Assembly (NCBI GenBank): GCA_014529385.2
Contig: CM043957.1
Coordinates: 65,511,503 to 65,575,502, forward strand
Reading direction: 5' to 3'
DNA length: 64,000 bases
DNA from: Adiantum capillus-veneris
Lineage: Eukaryota > Streptophyta > Polypodiopsida > Polypodiales > Pteridaceae
Both the position numbers and the translations under genes were made by a program. Position 1 is the stretch's first letter. The number at the start of each line of letters is the position of its first letter. Below the pieces are notes generated by a model, which had not been told where the DNA came from, did no database searches, and saw nothing but the letters and a program-made list of their open reading frames with translations. Shown here in pieces: positions 23,935 through 33,106 of this stretch.

Positions 23935-24665
23935 CCTTGGCAAACTAGCAGCCTTCCTAAAGCAACTACATACCATTTCAAGGAAAAAGGGAGCTATGCA
24001 TTTTTCAATGAGAAATGCTTTATCTAACTAGCACTCGCTACTTCGGCTTTCACATACTACATAAAATAAAAGAGTGTCAGTGTTAGAGTTTGTAGACATA
24101 TCATCCTTACGAGGGAAAGATTATGGAAAGCCAAAAATGAAGTATCCTAATATACATTGATACAGTCTTGATTATAGCTTAAGTACCCAAGGTTGTGAAC
24201 ATCAAAAGAGGGAGAAACTATTGTGCTGGATTGAGATGGCACTATTGGCTACTGAGGTCATATTTTTGAGGCTCGAAATAAAGCAAAGTGGGGTTCATTT
24301 GAGGGAAATGAAAAGTGTTATTTGAGAATGCGGTTTGAAATCATGAGATTAGGTGATGTGAGCCAAATTATATTACTATTAGAATTTGGATATCTACATA
24401 ATGATTTCAACTACTTTCTCAAGGGAGAGGCTCTTGCATTTGTGCTACATAAGAACTCTTGAAGATTTATTTCATATAGAAACATCAATTGCTTGAAGGA
24501 TTTCTTATCTTGAAAACTTATTCTACATAAAGAGATCAAGACACTGCAACTGAGCATATCCTTACTGGAGAAGATACCAACAAGGATCAATTGTCAGAAT
24601 TGTATTACATATACATTTTTGTAGAGACAGTTTGTATGGCATGCTTCCAATTACAATTTCTTAAG
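22000..24665 (+). repeat. Left arm of the large inverted repeat: diverged Helitron modules with (GA)n
   Basis: This stretch reads as the reverse complement of about 33187-37290 (minus the copy-B-only segment). Examples: 22190-22560 against 36760-37110, 22850-22960 against 35095-35200, and 24050-24665 against 33187-33790. It contains three or more diverged modules that share the theme AAGGCAAGCTTGGAAT.TAGCC, AAAATGGAAGGG, CTCACGTGGG and (GA)n (tracts at 23091-23124, 23541-23595, 23889-23932). Each module therefore carries its own microsatellite at the same relative position. No gene. Confidence 0.85.
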
Positions 24666-24668
24666 CTT

Positions 24669-24670
<2 letters not shown>

Positions 24671-24745
<75 letters not shown>

Positions 24746-24760
24746 AGATAGATAGATAGA
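24671..24760. repeat. Compound microsatellite (GT)n(GA)n(GATA)n bordering the LINE 3' end
   Basis: GT repeats at 24671-24722, GA repeats to 24744, then GATA units to about 24760. The right-hand Helitron copy has the matching (CT)n(AC)n at 33112-33187 with no LINE, so the LINE inserted inside this GA tract. The GATA units probably belong to, or grew from, the LINE tail. Confidence 0.95.
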
Positions 24761-24792
24761 TTTTATTATTGTCCTCGGAGGTCAAATATGAC

Positions 24793-26861
24793 CTATGGGA
24801 CCAAAGTTACATGTGATGTAGTATGTGTATGGCTGATGAGTGACTCTCGATGCTCCAAAATTGTAGTGATGAGAGTCGCAATGGAGAGCCCACACTTTGG
24901 CTGGGAGAGGAAAGTGTGTAGGTCTAAGTTATGGCTGAAAATGTGAGAGAAGCAAGTTCGGATGTGATCAAAAGCTAAGCACTCTAGTAGTGTGTGGTAC
25001 TCAGACTCTCAAACTTGCAGTGAGCATAATGTGCACAATCGATTTGACTCTTCTCCATTGCCCCAACGCCCTATCTCGCATCGAAGGAAATGGGAGCTAA
25101 GCCGAATTGCTACGATAGTGCGTATCGCGGACAAGGGAATAGGCTCAAGCAGGTAAGTGTGAGCATGGTTTCCTCTCTCAGCGAAGAACATGGTTTTGTA
25201 GTTGGGGGCAATATAGGTGGTGTAATGTATGAAGCGTGACCCACCGGATTTCTCCCAAGCCGTAATACATTGGCGTTGTAGAAAAGCTTCATTCACTTGA
25301 GAGTCAATTGAAGCATCATGTAGCAAGTGTAATGCATCCCATCTCCCAAACCACTTCTTTATGTCTTGCATCCATCCCGTGCCCAAGATCTTGCTTTTAT
25401 GCGTCTTTTGAACTTTTTTGCTTGCTTCCCATGCAATTTTAGGAAGTCGATGTGAGGGGTTTTGACGCATCTTTATCATGTACTCCACAACCCTTTCCAT
25501 GCCCATAACCTCAATTGGAAGAGATCCCGACTCAAGAAGTAGGAGCATATATGGTGTTTGTGTCTTAACTTGGAGAAAGTTTGTAAGCAAAAGCTTTTGG
25601 ACATTCTCAAACTCTTTCCAAGTAGACTTTGAGATGCTCCCGCCCCACACTTCAACTCCATAAAGAAGAACCGGTGTCACCAATGCATCAAAAAGATACT
25701 TCTTGAGAACCCAACACTTGATGTTTCCCGCATTACACATGTTCTCAAATGCATAATATGCTCTCTTTCCCACTTCGAAATGATGCATAGCACATTCATG
25801 CCACTTGTGATTGGATGGAACCTCAAGGCCAAGGTACTTAAAGCTCTCAACAACTTCAAGTGTCTCGTTGTTGTACACAATGCATGGCTTCTCCTTATGG
25901 TTGGTTTTCACAAGCATAACCTTTGTTTTGGATTCATTTACAATCAGCCCACTATGCAAGCAAAAGTGCTCAAGGACAACCATAAGCTTTTGTGCATCTT
26001 CTAAAGTGTGTGCTAGAAGCACTACATCATCCGCATACAACAAAAGCATGATTACCGCATTGCAAATAGTGACCTCTTCAATGCCTTCTTCTTGCATAAA
26101 GTCAAGTACCATTTGTTCCAATTGATCGATGCATAGACCAAAGAGAGTTGGTGACAATGGACATCCTTGTTTAACCCCAATAGTGCTTACAAAAATTTCT
26201 GAAATTTCTCTTCCCATGCGCAATTGACAAATCACCTTCTCATAGATTCGAGAAACCGCAAGCATAAACTCACTTGGCACTTGGAGTTCTTCCATCCTTC
26301 TCCACAAATTGTTACGTGGAATCATATCAAAGGCTTTCTTAAAGTCCACAAAACAACAATACAATCGCTTGCCTTTCAACCGACTTTCCTCTATGAGAAT
26401 ACGAAGAGTGACAAGATGATCAATGGTGCTATGGCATCGACGAAAACCTGCTTGTCCCTTTGCACGCTTGACATTCTCTTCAGCCCAATCACTCAATTTC
26501 ATCTCCATTATGCACCCAAACAACTTTGCCATAAGAGACCCAATCATTATAGTCCGGTAGTTGCTTACATTCTTTACATCCCCTCCTTTATGCAAAGGCT
26601 TAACCCAATTAGTACTCCAATCATAAGGCATACCATGTTGAAGTGCAAGGTTGAACATATCACACATCCACTCATGGGTAAAATCTCCCGTCCATTTGAT
26701 CATCTCTGGCTTGATACCTTGAAGATCTCCCGCTTTGCGAGTGGCCAACTTTTCAAGCCCACCGCATACATCCTCAATAGTAAAAAAAGACGGCATACAT
26801 GGGAGTGAACCATAAAATGGCATTTTTTCAGTATTTTCTTGCTCATATAATTGCCTACAAT
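24793..26861 (-). pseudogene. LINE ORF2, reverse transcriptase and C-terminal part
   Basis: RT domain of a non-LTR retrotransposon; it would copy the element RNA at the nicked target. Motifs in order: KAGDLQGI, NYRTIMIGS, GQAGFRR, CCFVDFKKAFD, GVKQGCPLSPTLFG and the active site LLLYADDVVLLA, followed by the thumb motif ESKTKVM. A TGA at 25009-25011 interrupts the C-terminal zinc motif between LCTLC and ESEYHTLLEC. The frame is open again after it to a TAG at 24793-24795. The 5' end of this part is created by the Copia insertion at 26866. When that insertion and one target duplication are discounted the frame is continuous with the endonuclease part. The Met at 26823 is internal and not the true start. 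Confidence 0.85.
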
Positions 26862-26866
26862 GTGTG
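26862..26866. repeat. Target-site duplication GTGTG (left) of the nested Copia
   Basis: GTGTG here and at 28417-28421 flank the element exactly. Both lie in LINE ORF2. Confidence 0.85.
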
Positions 26867-27065
26867 TGTTGGGATTAAAGCCCAAGTGACCTCTTATGCG
26901 GATATGGCCGGCCGCCCGCCTAACTCACTTACCTCTAACTCTTTGTATATACTAACTTATACTTTGTGAATACTAAGAAATTGGGAGATAACCCTTCTAA
27001 CAGTTCTCTGCATACTGTACTGTGTAAGCTCACTGTGTGTGTGTGAGAGAGTCGACCCACGCTCT
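26867..27065 (+). repeat. 5' LTR of the nested Copia, 3' end altered
   Basis: Matches the 3' LTR (28204-28416) almost base for base, with a fixed offset of 1337, up to GACCCACGCT, then diverges where the inverted junction begins. It contains TTTGTATATACTAAC as a possible TATA region. Confidence 0.88.
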
Positions 27066-27090
27066 GCTCTGATACCAATTGAAGTCACGG
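27066..27090 (-). other. Inverted LTR-end/primer-binding-site junction
   Basis: The plus strand reads GCTCTGATACCA then ATTGAAGTCACGG. Its reverse complement is CCGTGACTTCA (the last 11 bases of the 3' LTR, 28406-28416) joined to ATTGGTATCAGAGC (the initiator-tRNA-Met primer site). The normal 5' LTR/PBS junction is therefore present but flipped, and it is fused directly to RT sequence. Confidence 0.8.
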
Positions 27091-28119
27091 AGTAGTGAGT
27101 TCGATCACTGTCTGTATACAAAGAAGGCTAAGGATGGCAGTTGGCTGATCCTTATTTTGTATGTGGATGACATGTTGATTGCTGGCAAACACTTGGAAGA
27201 AATTTCAGCTTTGAAGTCAAAGATGGAAAACTCATTTGACATGAAAGACATGGGTGAGGCAAGTCATATACCTGGTATGCGCATTGAGAGAGACAGATCA
27301 AAGAAGTTGATTTGGTTATCTCAAAAACAGTATATTGACAAGGTTTTGCAACGTTTCAATATGGAGAAGGGAAAGGCATTGAGTGTTCCATTGCCACCAT
27401 ATGTGAAACTTAGCAAACAAGATTGTCCTGTGTCTGAGGAAGAAAAGGCTGAAATGGATAAGATTCCATATGCGTCTGCAGTGGGTAGTTTGATGTATGC
27501 AATGATTGCTACACGTCCGGATATTGCATTTGCAGTGGGAGTGGTTAGCAGATATATGTCAAATCCCGGCAAGAAACATTGGGAGGCAGTGAAAGGTATC
27601 ATGAGATACTTAAAACATACAAAGAGTATGCGCATATGCTATGGTAGTCAGGATTTGAGTGTCAGAGGATACACTGACTCAGATTATGCAGGAGACTTGG
27701 ATAAGAGGAGATCTACATCAGGCTATGTCTTTACATTGGCTGGAGGTGCCATATCATGGCGATCTCGATTACAAGATTGTGTTACGCAGTCTACTACAGA
27801 AGCTGAGTATGTTGCAGCAAATGAGGCATGCAAAGAAGCTATTTGGCTTGGTAGATTGGTTGCAGACTTGGGAATCAATGCAGATATGCCAGAGTTATAT
27901 TGTGATAATCAAAGTGCTATACAATTGGCAAAGAATCCAGTGTTCCATTCGAAGACTAAGCATATTGATGTCAAATATCACTTCATTAGGGAAGTACTTG
28001 AAGACAAGCAGATACAACTGCTGAAGATCCACACCAAGGACAATCCTGCTGATCTACTCACAAAGGGACTTCCAAGAGAGGGCTTTGTGCATTGTCGTGA
28101 GTTATTGGGCATTGGATAG
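27079..28119 (+). pseudogene. Copia polyprotein remnant (end of RT and RNase H)
   Basis: Open frame of 346 codons without internal stops. The authentic part begins at about SSEFDHCLYTK, upstream of the RT active site LYVDDMLIAG. RNase H motifs YTDSDYAGDLD, TEAEYVA and CDNQSAI follow, and the C-terminus is KDNPADLLTKGLPREGF. The ATG at 27079 lies in the inverted junction and is fortuitous. The sequence differs from the other two Copia copies in the window (for example DLDKRRSTSGY and KYHFIRE), so it is another family. With gag, protease and integrase deleted it has no function of its own, although the frame has stayed open. Confidence 0.88.
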
Positions 28120-28191
28120 ATGGCAGCCATGTAAATCTTTGTACATTTATGCTCATAGATTTACAGTTACTTAAAGTGCCACATTGGACTT

Positions 28192-28203
28192 TAAGTGGGA
28201 GGT
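28192..28203 (+). promoter_or_regulatory. Polypurine tract of the nested Copia
   Basis: TTAAGTGGGAGGT lies directly before the TGTTGGG start of the 3' LTR. This shows plus orientation, in agreement with the coding frame. Confidence 0.7.
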
Positions 28204-28416
28204 TGTTGGGATTAAAGCCCAAGTGACCTCTTATGCGGATATGGCCGGCCGCCCGCCTAACTCACTTACCTCTAACTCTTTGTATATACTAACTTATACT
28301 TTGTGAATACTAAGAAATTGGGAGATAACCCTTCTAACAGTTCTCTGCATACTGTACTGTGTAAGCTCACTGTGTGTGTGTGAGAGAGTCGACCCACGCT
28401 CCGCTCCGTGACTTCA
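28204..28416 (+). repeat. 3' LTR of the nested Copia, 213 bp
   Basis: TGTTGGGATT...GTGACTTCA, intact TG...CA ends, followed by the duplication GTGTG (28417-28421). It serves as the reference for the damaged 5' LTR. Confidence 0.9.
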
Positions 28417-28421
28417 GTGTG

Positions 28422-29746
28422 TACATATCCACTAGACTCAAGTTACCAAAATTCTCAATCCGCTTGCCTCTCAAGTTTCTCCAAAATCTTCAACATGCAT
28501 GTGCCTTTTCTTCGACTTTAAATTCTTGTTGCTTTACTTCCCATCTTCTTCTCTTCTTTTGAATCAATGCCTTGTATGTATGCAAATGACTTTGATAGTT
28601 GTCTTTGTCCATAGTTGCATCAAGCTTTATCAAGGACTTTCGAGCATCTTGACATTCTTTATCAAACCACCTTTTGCGTGATCTATCTTTGTTGATACCA
28701 TGGAGATGCTTTATGGCAAAGCATTCTTCCGCACAAGAACAAATAGCTTTCTTGAAAGCTTCCCATTTAGTTTGCAATGGTGCATCACATTGAAGCTTTG
28801 TCATCCATAATTTTTGCTCAACCATTTCAATGTACATTGGTGCCCGTTTGAAATCCATACATAGTGATAACTTCTCTTTCCTTTGGCTGAGATTACCATG
28901 CTTAGTTGCTTCTCCACATGAAAGGTCAATACATAAGGTGCGATGGTCGGATTCCGGGGTCCATTGACCAAACATAAAACTCTTTATGCGATACATGATG
29001 ACTTCAGAGAGTAGCATATAGTCAATCACACTATCCCCATTATGTCTTCTACATGTAAATCCATTGGTTCCACTCCACAAAGATACACCATTGGCAATGA
29101 GCATACCCGTGCTATTACACATGTGTAAAAGTAACTTTCCATAGTGATCCGGCTCTTTCTCATTCATTGAAGTACGATCATACAAGTGAACTTCCTCCAA
29201 CTCCCTTGAAATGTATGGCATATCAAATTGTTGAGTATCATGTTGCAATGTTTTTGTGCGAGCATTCATATCCCCAAATACAATAACATCACCTTCACCT
29301 TTGAAATGAGCAATGTCCTCTTCCAAATCAGAAAATGGTTGATCTCTATCCATGCAAGCATAAAAGGGAGAATCATGATGAGGAATGTAGCAACTGGCTA
29401 CAAAAATGGGTGCTCTTTTTGGTGTCATAATTTTTAGCCATACATAACGTTTGTACTTGTCATCTTTCACAATTGATACAAAATCTTCCAATCCTTTCTT
29501 AACCATACATGCTAACCCTCCTTGTCCTCTTCGTTGCTTGAGATTCTTTGACCACATCAATGAATGTACATTGTAATCCTCCAAGCCGTTAATCCTTTAT
29601 GTATCATGCTCCCAAGTTTCAACAAGAAGTACAACATCAGCTTTGCTTGTTAGTTCATCAATGCCAACCCCCGCATTCCATGGGTATCCATTACAATTCC
29701 AAAAGCATATTTTCAATTGTAACTCGGTCTCATAGGTCACGCATCC
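28422..29746 (-). pseudogene. LINE ORF2, endonuclease part
   Basis: Apurinic/apyrimidinic-type endonuclease that would nick the target DNA for target-primed reverse transcription. The frame continues directly after the ORF1 stop (TAG, 29747-29749), with no ATG between them. The domain starts at about KICFWNCNGYPWN (near 29718). Later motifs are VLLVETWE, ASCYIPH, VFGDMNART (GD.NA catalytic loop), SVIDYMLLSE and ESDHRTL (SDH). A TAA at 29597-29599 and a TGA at 28490-28492 are in-frame stops. The frame otherwise reads on to the Copia insertion site. The longest open stretch (28490-29584) starts at TTG and is only a fragment of the domain. Confidence 0.85.
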
Positions 29747-30697
29747 CTATTTGCTTGAGAGACTTGCCTCCTCCTTGGACACATTTTCTTCATGAGAGAT
29801 CTCCTTGTTTTTATTATTGTTTTCCTCATATGCCTTGCGACGCATATTTTGTTGCTTAATAGTGCGATCTTCACATACAAAACATTTTGTATCCCTCAAA
29901 TAGGTCCAACTATTATCAAGGATAATCTTTCGCTTGGTCTCATCCGGCATGGTGCATACAATTGGCCGTTCTCCCGAGCGAGGAGCTCCTTGCTTCCCCA
30001 CTCTATGTGCTCCATAGACCATAACTCCGGACATGCCAAAGTGGGTTTTGAAGAAATATTCAATAACAATGGCAAGAGAAGGAGGTGTCTCTAACTTCTC
30101 TTCGGGAATTCCACGAATAACAATGTTCTTGGAACGTCGCTCCCGTTCCTTCAACTCCTCCACATCCACATTCTCAACATTCTTTGTTTGAACCATAGCT
30201 TGCATGAGTGAGGAATTAGAAACCACATTGCTACCACATACATCAGCCCAAGACTTGTTTGTGCATACATTTTTCATGTCGCATACATCCCGGCTCATAG
30301 TGTCAAATTTCTCCTCTTTCAATACATGGTCATGCTCTACTTTGCTCATCCGCTCCTTCAAAGCATTCAAGTCCACAAGAGAGCGTTTACATTCCTTGAC
30401 TTCCTCTTCAAGTTGCATCAAACGTGTTGTTTGCATCTCAAGTGTCCTCTTGAGATTGTCATTCTCAACCACAAGTACCCTTAGTGTGCCATTCTCCATT
30501 GCAAGTGCTCGTAAGTCTTCGCCTTGTTTGTTTACGGTCTCTTGCAATGATACCAAGTACGCTATGATCATGGTTTCCGATGTCGTTGGTTGGGTGGTTG
30601 TGTTGCTATCTCCACACTTAGGAGATTTTGGATCATTTTCCACAATGGTTGTGGACCTTGTTGAAGAAGAAGAACCCTTGCGAGTGCCGGAAGACAT
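29747..30697 (-). CDS. LINE ORF1: coiled coil plus RRM-like nucleic-acid-binding protein
   Basis: Intact 316-codon frame starting at an ATG (30697) after an AT-rich leader. The first ~60 residues are Ser/Thr rich. About 55-145 are heptad-like (LVVENDNLKRTLEMQ, MQLEEEVKECKRSL), a probable coiled coil for trimerisation. From about 185 follows RRSKNIVIRGIPEE, which matches the first strand of L1-type RRM domains, then YGAHRVGK, RPIVCTM and FVCEDRT, as in the C-terminal domain of L1-type ORF1 proteins. The last ~35 residues are charged. No CCHC zinc knuckle is seen, unlike many seed-plant L1 ORF1 proteins. In an active LINE it would coat the element RNA. ORF2 continues in the same frame after the TAG. 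Confidence 0.8.
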   Translation of the reverse strand: MSSGTRKGSSSSTRSTTIVENDPKSPKCGDSNTTTQPTTSETMIIAYLVSLQETVNKQGEDLRALAMENGTLRVLVVENDNLKRTLEMQTTRLMQLEEEVKECKRSLVDLNALKERMSKVEHDHVLKEEKFDTMSRDVCDMKNVCTNKSWADVCGSNVVSNSSLMQAMVQTKNVENVDVEELKERERRSKNIVIRGIPEEKLETPPSLAIVIEYFFKTHFGMSGVMVYGAHRVGKQGAPRSGERPIVCTMPDETKRKIILDNSWTYLRDTKCFVCEDRTIKQQNMRRKAYEENNNKNKEISHEENVSKEEASLSSK

Positions 30698-30924
30698 TGT
30701 ATGTAAAATAGGAGATGAGAATCAATTTTGTTGAACATGTTCACTTCGGAAATGCTGCTACAGAAACTCCTTCCATAACTTTGAAAATTTCTGTCTTTAC
30801 ATCAATGCGTGAAGGACTTCGTGCTCTTCGATTGAGGCTATAGATCACCCAAATCGGAGTTCGGATGAAGAAGTTATGATCAAAAGAGTGGACTGCTGTC
30901 TCCTAGGTCAAAAAACGACTGCAC

Positions 30925-30926
<2 letters not shown>
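30698..30926 (-). promoter_or_regulatory. Probable LINE 5' leader
   Basis: Unique AT-rich sequence between ORF1 and the (GA)n tract at 30927. It is absent from Helitron copy B, so it belongs to the LINE and presumably holds its internal promoter. No specific motif could be assigned. Confidence 0.5.
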
Positions 30927-30971
<45 letters not shown>

Positions 30972-31058
30972 TAGCTCCTTACGGGCTTCCATTTTTCTAT
31001 CAAAAGAGAAAAGATTGATGGAGGTAGATAGAGAGGGTGATCACGGGGTTGAATTCTA

Positions 31059-31149
<91 letters not shown>

Positions 31150-31240
31150 GTGGTAGCTGCTTATGGGTTTGAATTTTTCCATAGGGAGAGAAATACTGAT
31201 AGAGGGAAACAAAGAGGGTAATTGAGGGGTTGTGCAATAG

Positions 31241-31314
<74 letters not shown>

Positions 31315-31507
31315 AGAGAGAGAGAGAAAAAAAATTTAATATCATAGGAACACACTAACAGATCTCAAATTTCTAACCTTAATTTAAGAGTTTTTTTTTT
31401 TAGAGGGAATTTTGCTAACCAATCCACCACAGTCAATGGTTATTATAGTTTCCTCTTTTTATTCACTGAGAGAGCTCTTAAAGATCTAGTTGACAAGTCT
31501 CCACCTC

Positions 31508-31596
<89 letters not shown>

Positions 31597-31679
31597 GGGG
31601 GGAGAGAGAAGATAATTTTTATTGATGCAAATAGATATCAAAGATCTACTTGATAAATCTTGATCTCATGATCTAATAC

Positions 31680-31733
<54 letters not shown>

Positions 31734-31800
31734 TCAAAGATCTACTTGATAAATCTTGATCTCATGATCTAATACGTGTGTGTGTGTGTGTGGTGTGTGT

Positions 31801-31840
<40 letters not shown>
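30927..31840. repeat. Series of (GT)n(GA)n arrays, 3' part of Helitron A
   Basis: GA 30927-30968; GT 31063-31110 with GA 31111-31146; GT 31243-31280 with GA to 31327; GT 31513-31553 with GA 31554-31590 and a G-run; GT 31681-31701 with GA 31703-31731; GT about 31776-31800 with GA 31804-31836. Unique spacers of 90-190 bp between arrays match, in reverse, the spacers in copy B (32340-33187). The last two arrays and their spacer (AGATCTACTTGATAAATCTTG) are a ~100-bp tandem duplication that copy B lacks. Confidence 0.95.
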
Positions 31841-31842
<2 letters not shown>

Positions 31843-31959
31843 ATTGTCACCTTTTTGGAGTAATCCACTCTCTCCACTTGTGTACATACAGACACTTATC
31901 CACACCTACAAATGTGTGTGCGTGTGTGTGTGTGGACCCAATGGCCATGATTTTCTTGG

Positions 31960-31987
31960 CCGCAGCAACGCGCGGGTCACACACTAG
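31960..31987 (+). other. Helitron A 3' terminus: hairpin and CTAG
   Basis: CCGC-AGCAACGC-GCGG can form a 4-bp stem with loop. TCACACA-type spacer and CTAG follow, then T in the flank. The copy B equivalent (plus-strand 32198-32224) ends ATAG instead of CTAG by loss of one base. Confidence 0.75.
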
Positions 31988-32197
31988 TACATTATGGAAC
32001 TTCAAATTTTCAAGGAAACGGAGAGCATCCACTTGTCACACTCTATTTCAGTTCAAGAAATATTTAAATTGAACTACAAAATTGAAGGATAAGTACTAAG
32101 ATGGTAAAAAAGGAAAAGACTTTGAGTTTTGCCAATTCTAAACCACATATAATACTAACCAGGCAAGGCAATTGTATAGGTGTACAATAAGTTTACA
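31988..32197 (+). repeat. 210-bp spacer between the two Helitron 3' ends (repeat C copy)
   Basis: Not part of either Helitron. It begins TACATTATGGAACTTC and resembles repeat C at 38053-38179 (there TACATTACGAAACTTC after TCTATACTA) and at 17930-18160. The two Helitrons therefore landed in, or next to, copies of another AT-rich repeat. It forms the loop of the large inverted repeat. Confidence 0.6.
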
Positions 32198-32339
32198 CTA
32201 TGTGTGACCCGCGCGTTGCTGCAGCCAAGAAAAGCATGGCCATTGGGTCGCCTGCACACACACACACACACATTTGTAGGTGTGGACAAGTGTCTGTATG
32301 TACACAAGTGGAGAGAGTGAATCACTCCAAAAAGGTGAC

Positions 32340-32343
<4 letters not shown>

Positions 32344-32405
<62 letters not shown>

Positions 32406-32514
32406 TTAGATCATGAGATCAAGATTTTTCAAGTAGATCTTTGATGTCTATTTGCATCAATAAAAATTATCTTCTCCCTCCCCCCCCCCCCCCCCCTCTC
32501 TCTCTCTCTCTCTC

Positions 32515-32599
<85 letters not shown>

Positions 32600-32769
32600 G
32601 AGGTGGAGACTTGTCAAGTAGATCTTTGAGGTCTCTCTCAGTGAATAGAAAGAGGAAACTATAATAACCATTGACTGTGGTGGATTGGTTAGCAAAATTT
32701 CCTCTTAAAAGCCAACTCTTAAATTAAGGTTAGAAATTTGAGATCTATTAGTGTGTTCCTTTAAAATTA

Positions 32770-32844
<75 letters not shown>

Positions 32845-32936
32845 CCTATTTCACAACCTCTCAATTACCCTCTTTGTTTCCCTCCATCAGTATTTCTCTC
32901 CCTATGGGAAAATTCAAAGCCATAAGCAGCTACCAC

Positions 32937-33019
<83 letters not shown>

Positions 33020-33106
33020 TGGCATTCAACCCCACGATCACCCTCTCTATCTCCCTCCATCAATCTTTCTCTTTTGATGGAAAAATGGAAGCCCGTAAGG
33101 AGCTAC

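Larger units (their letters stand above)
26867..28416 (+). mobile_element. Internally deleted Copia element nested in the LINE
   Basis: Two near-identical terminal repeats (26867-27065 and 28204-28416) starting TGTTGGGATTAAAG enclose only the end of RT and the RNase H domain. A perfect 5-bp duplication (GTGTG) borders it, so it inserted as a unit into LINE ORF2. Gag, protease, integrase and most of RT are missing. The 5' LTR lacks its last bases, and the junction carries an inverted LTR/primer-site sequence (see the entry at 27066). The element cannot move alone. Confidence 0.9.
24745..30926 (-). mobile_element. LINE (non-LTR retrotransposon), decayed, interrupted by a Copia element
   Basis: Reading on the minus strand: 5' leader (about 30926-30698), ORF1 (30697-29747), ORF2 with an apurinic-type endonuclease (29746-28422) and reverse transcriptase (26861-24793), then a short 3' region ending ATAATAAAAT and GATA/GA repeats. 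It lies within the (GA)n tract of Helitron A, and the matching tract in copy B is uninterrupted. Exact ends cannot be fixed because the target was itself GA repeats. Without the nested Copia element it would be about 4.6 kb, a plausible full length. Breaks in ORF2 show that it is inactive. Confidence 0.85.
18612..31987 (+). mobile_element. Non-autonomous Helitron, copy A (plus), carrying nested insertions
   Basis: 5' end TCTATACTATATATCAAGC at 18612, preceded by A. 3' end is a CCGC...GCGG hairpin (31960-31975), eight bases, CTAG (31984-31987) and a flanking T. These are canonical Helitron termini. Copy B (38052-32198, minus) has the same 5' start, the same internal order of modules and the same 3' hairpin region, which fixes the limits of both. 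Removing the L1-like insert (18777-19765) and the LINE (about 24745-30926) leaves about 6 kb, similar to copy B. No Rep or helicase frame is present, so it is non-autonomous. The body is made of AT-rich modules, each carrying a (GA)n tract, and ends with (GT)n(GA)n arrays. Confidence 0.75.

Noticed and set aside
28490-29584. The 364-codon frame as a complete endonuclease gene
   Set aside because: It starts at TTG after an in-frame TAA and lacks the first part of the domain, which lies upstream at 29600-29746.
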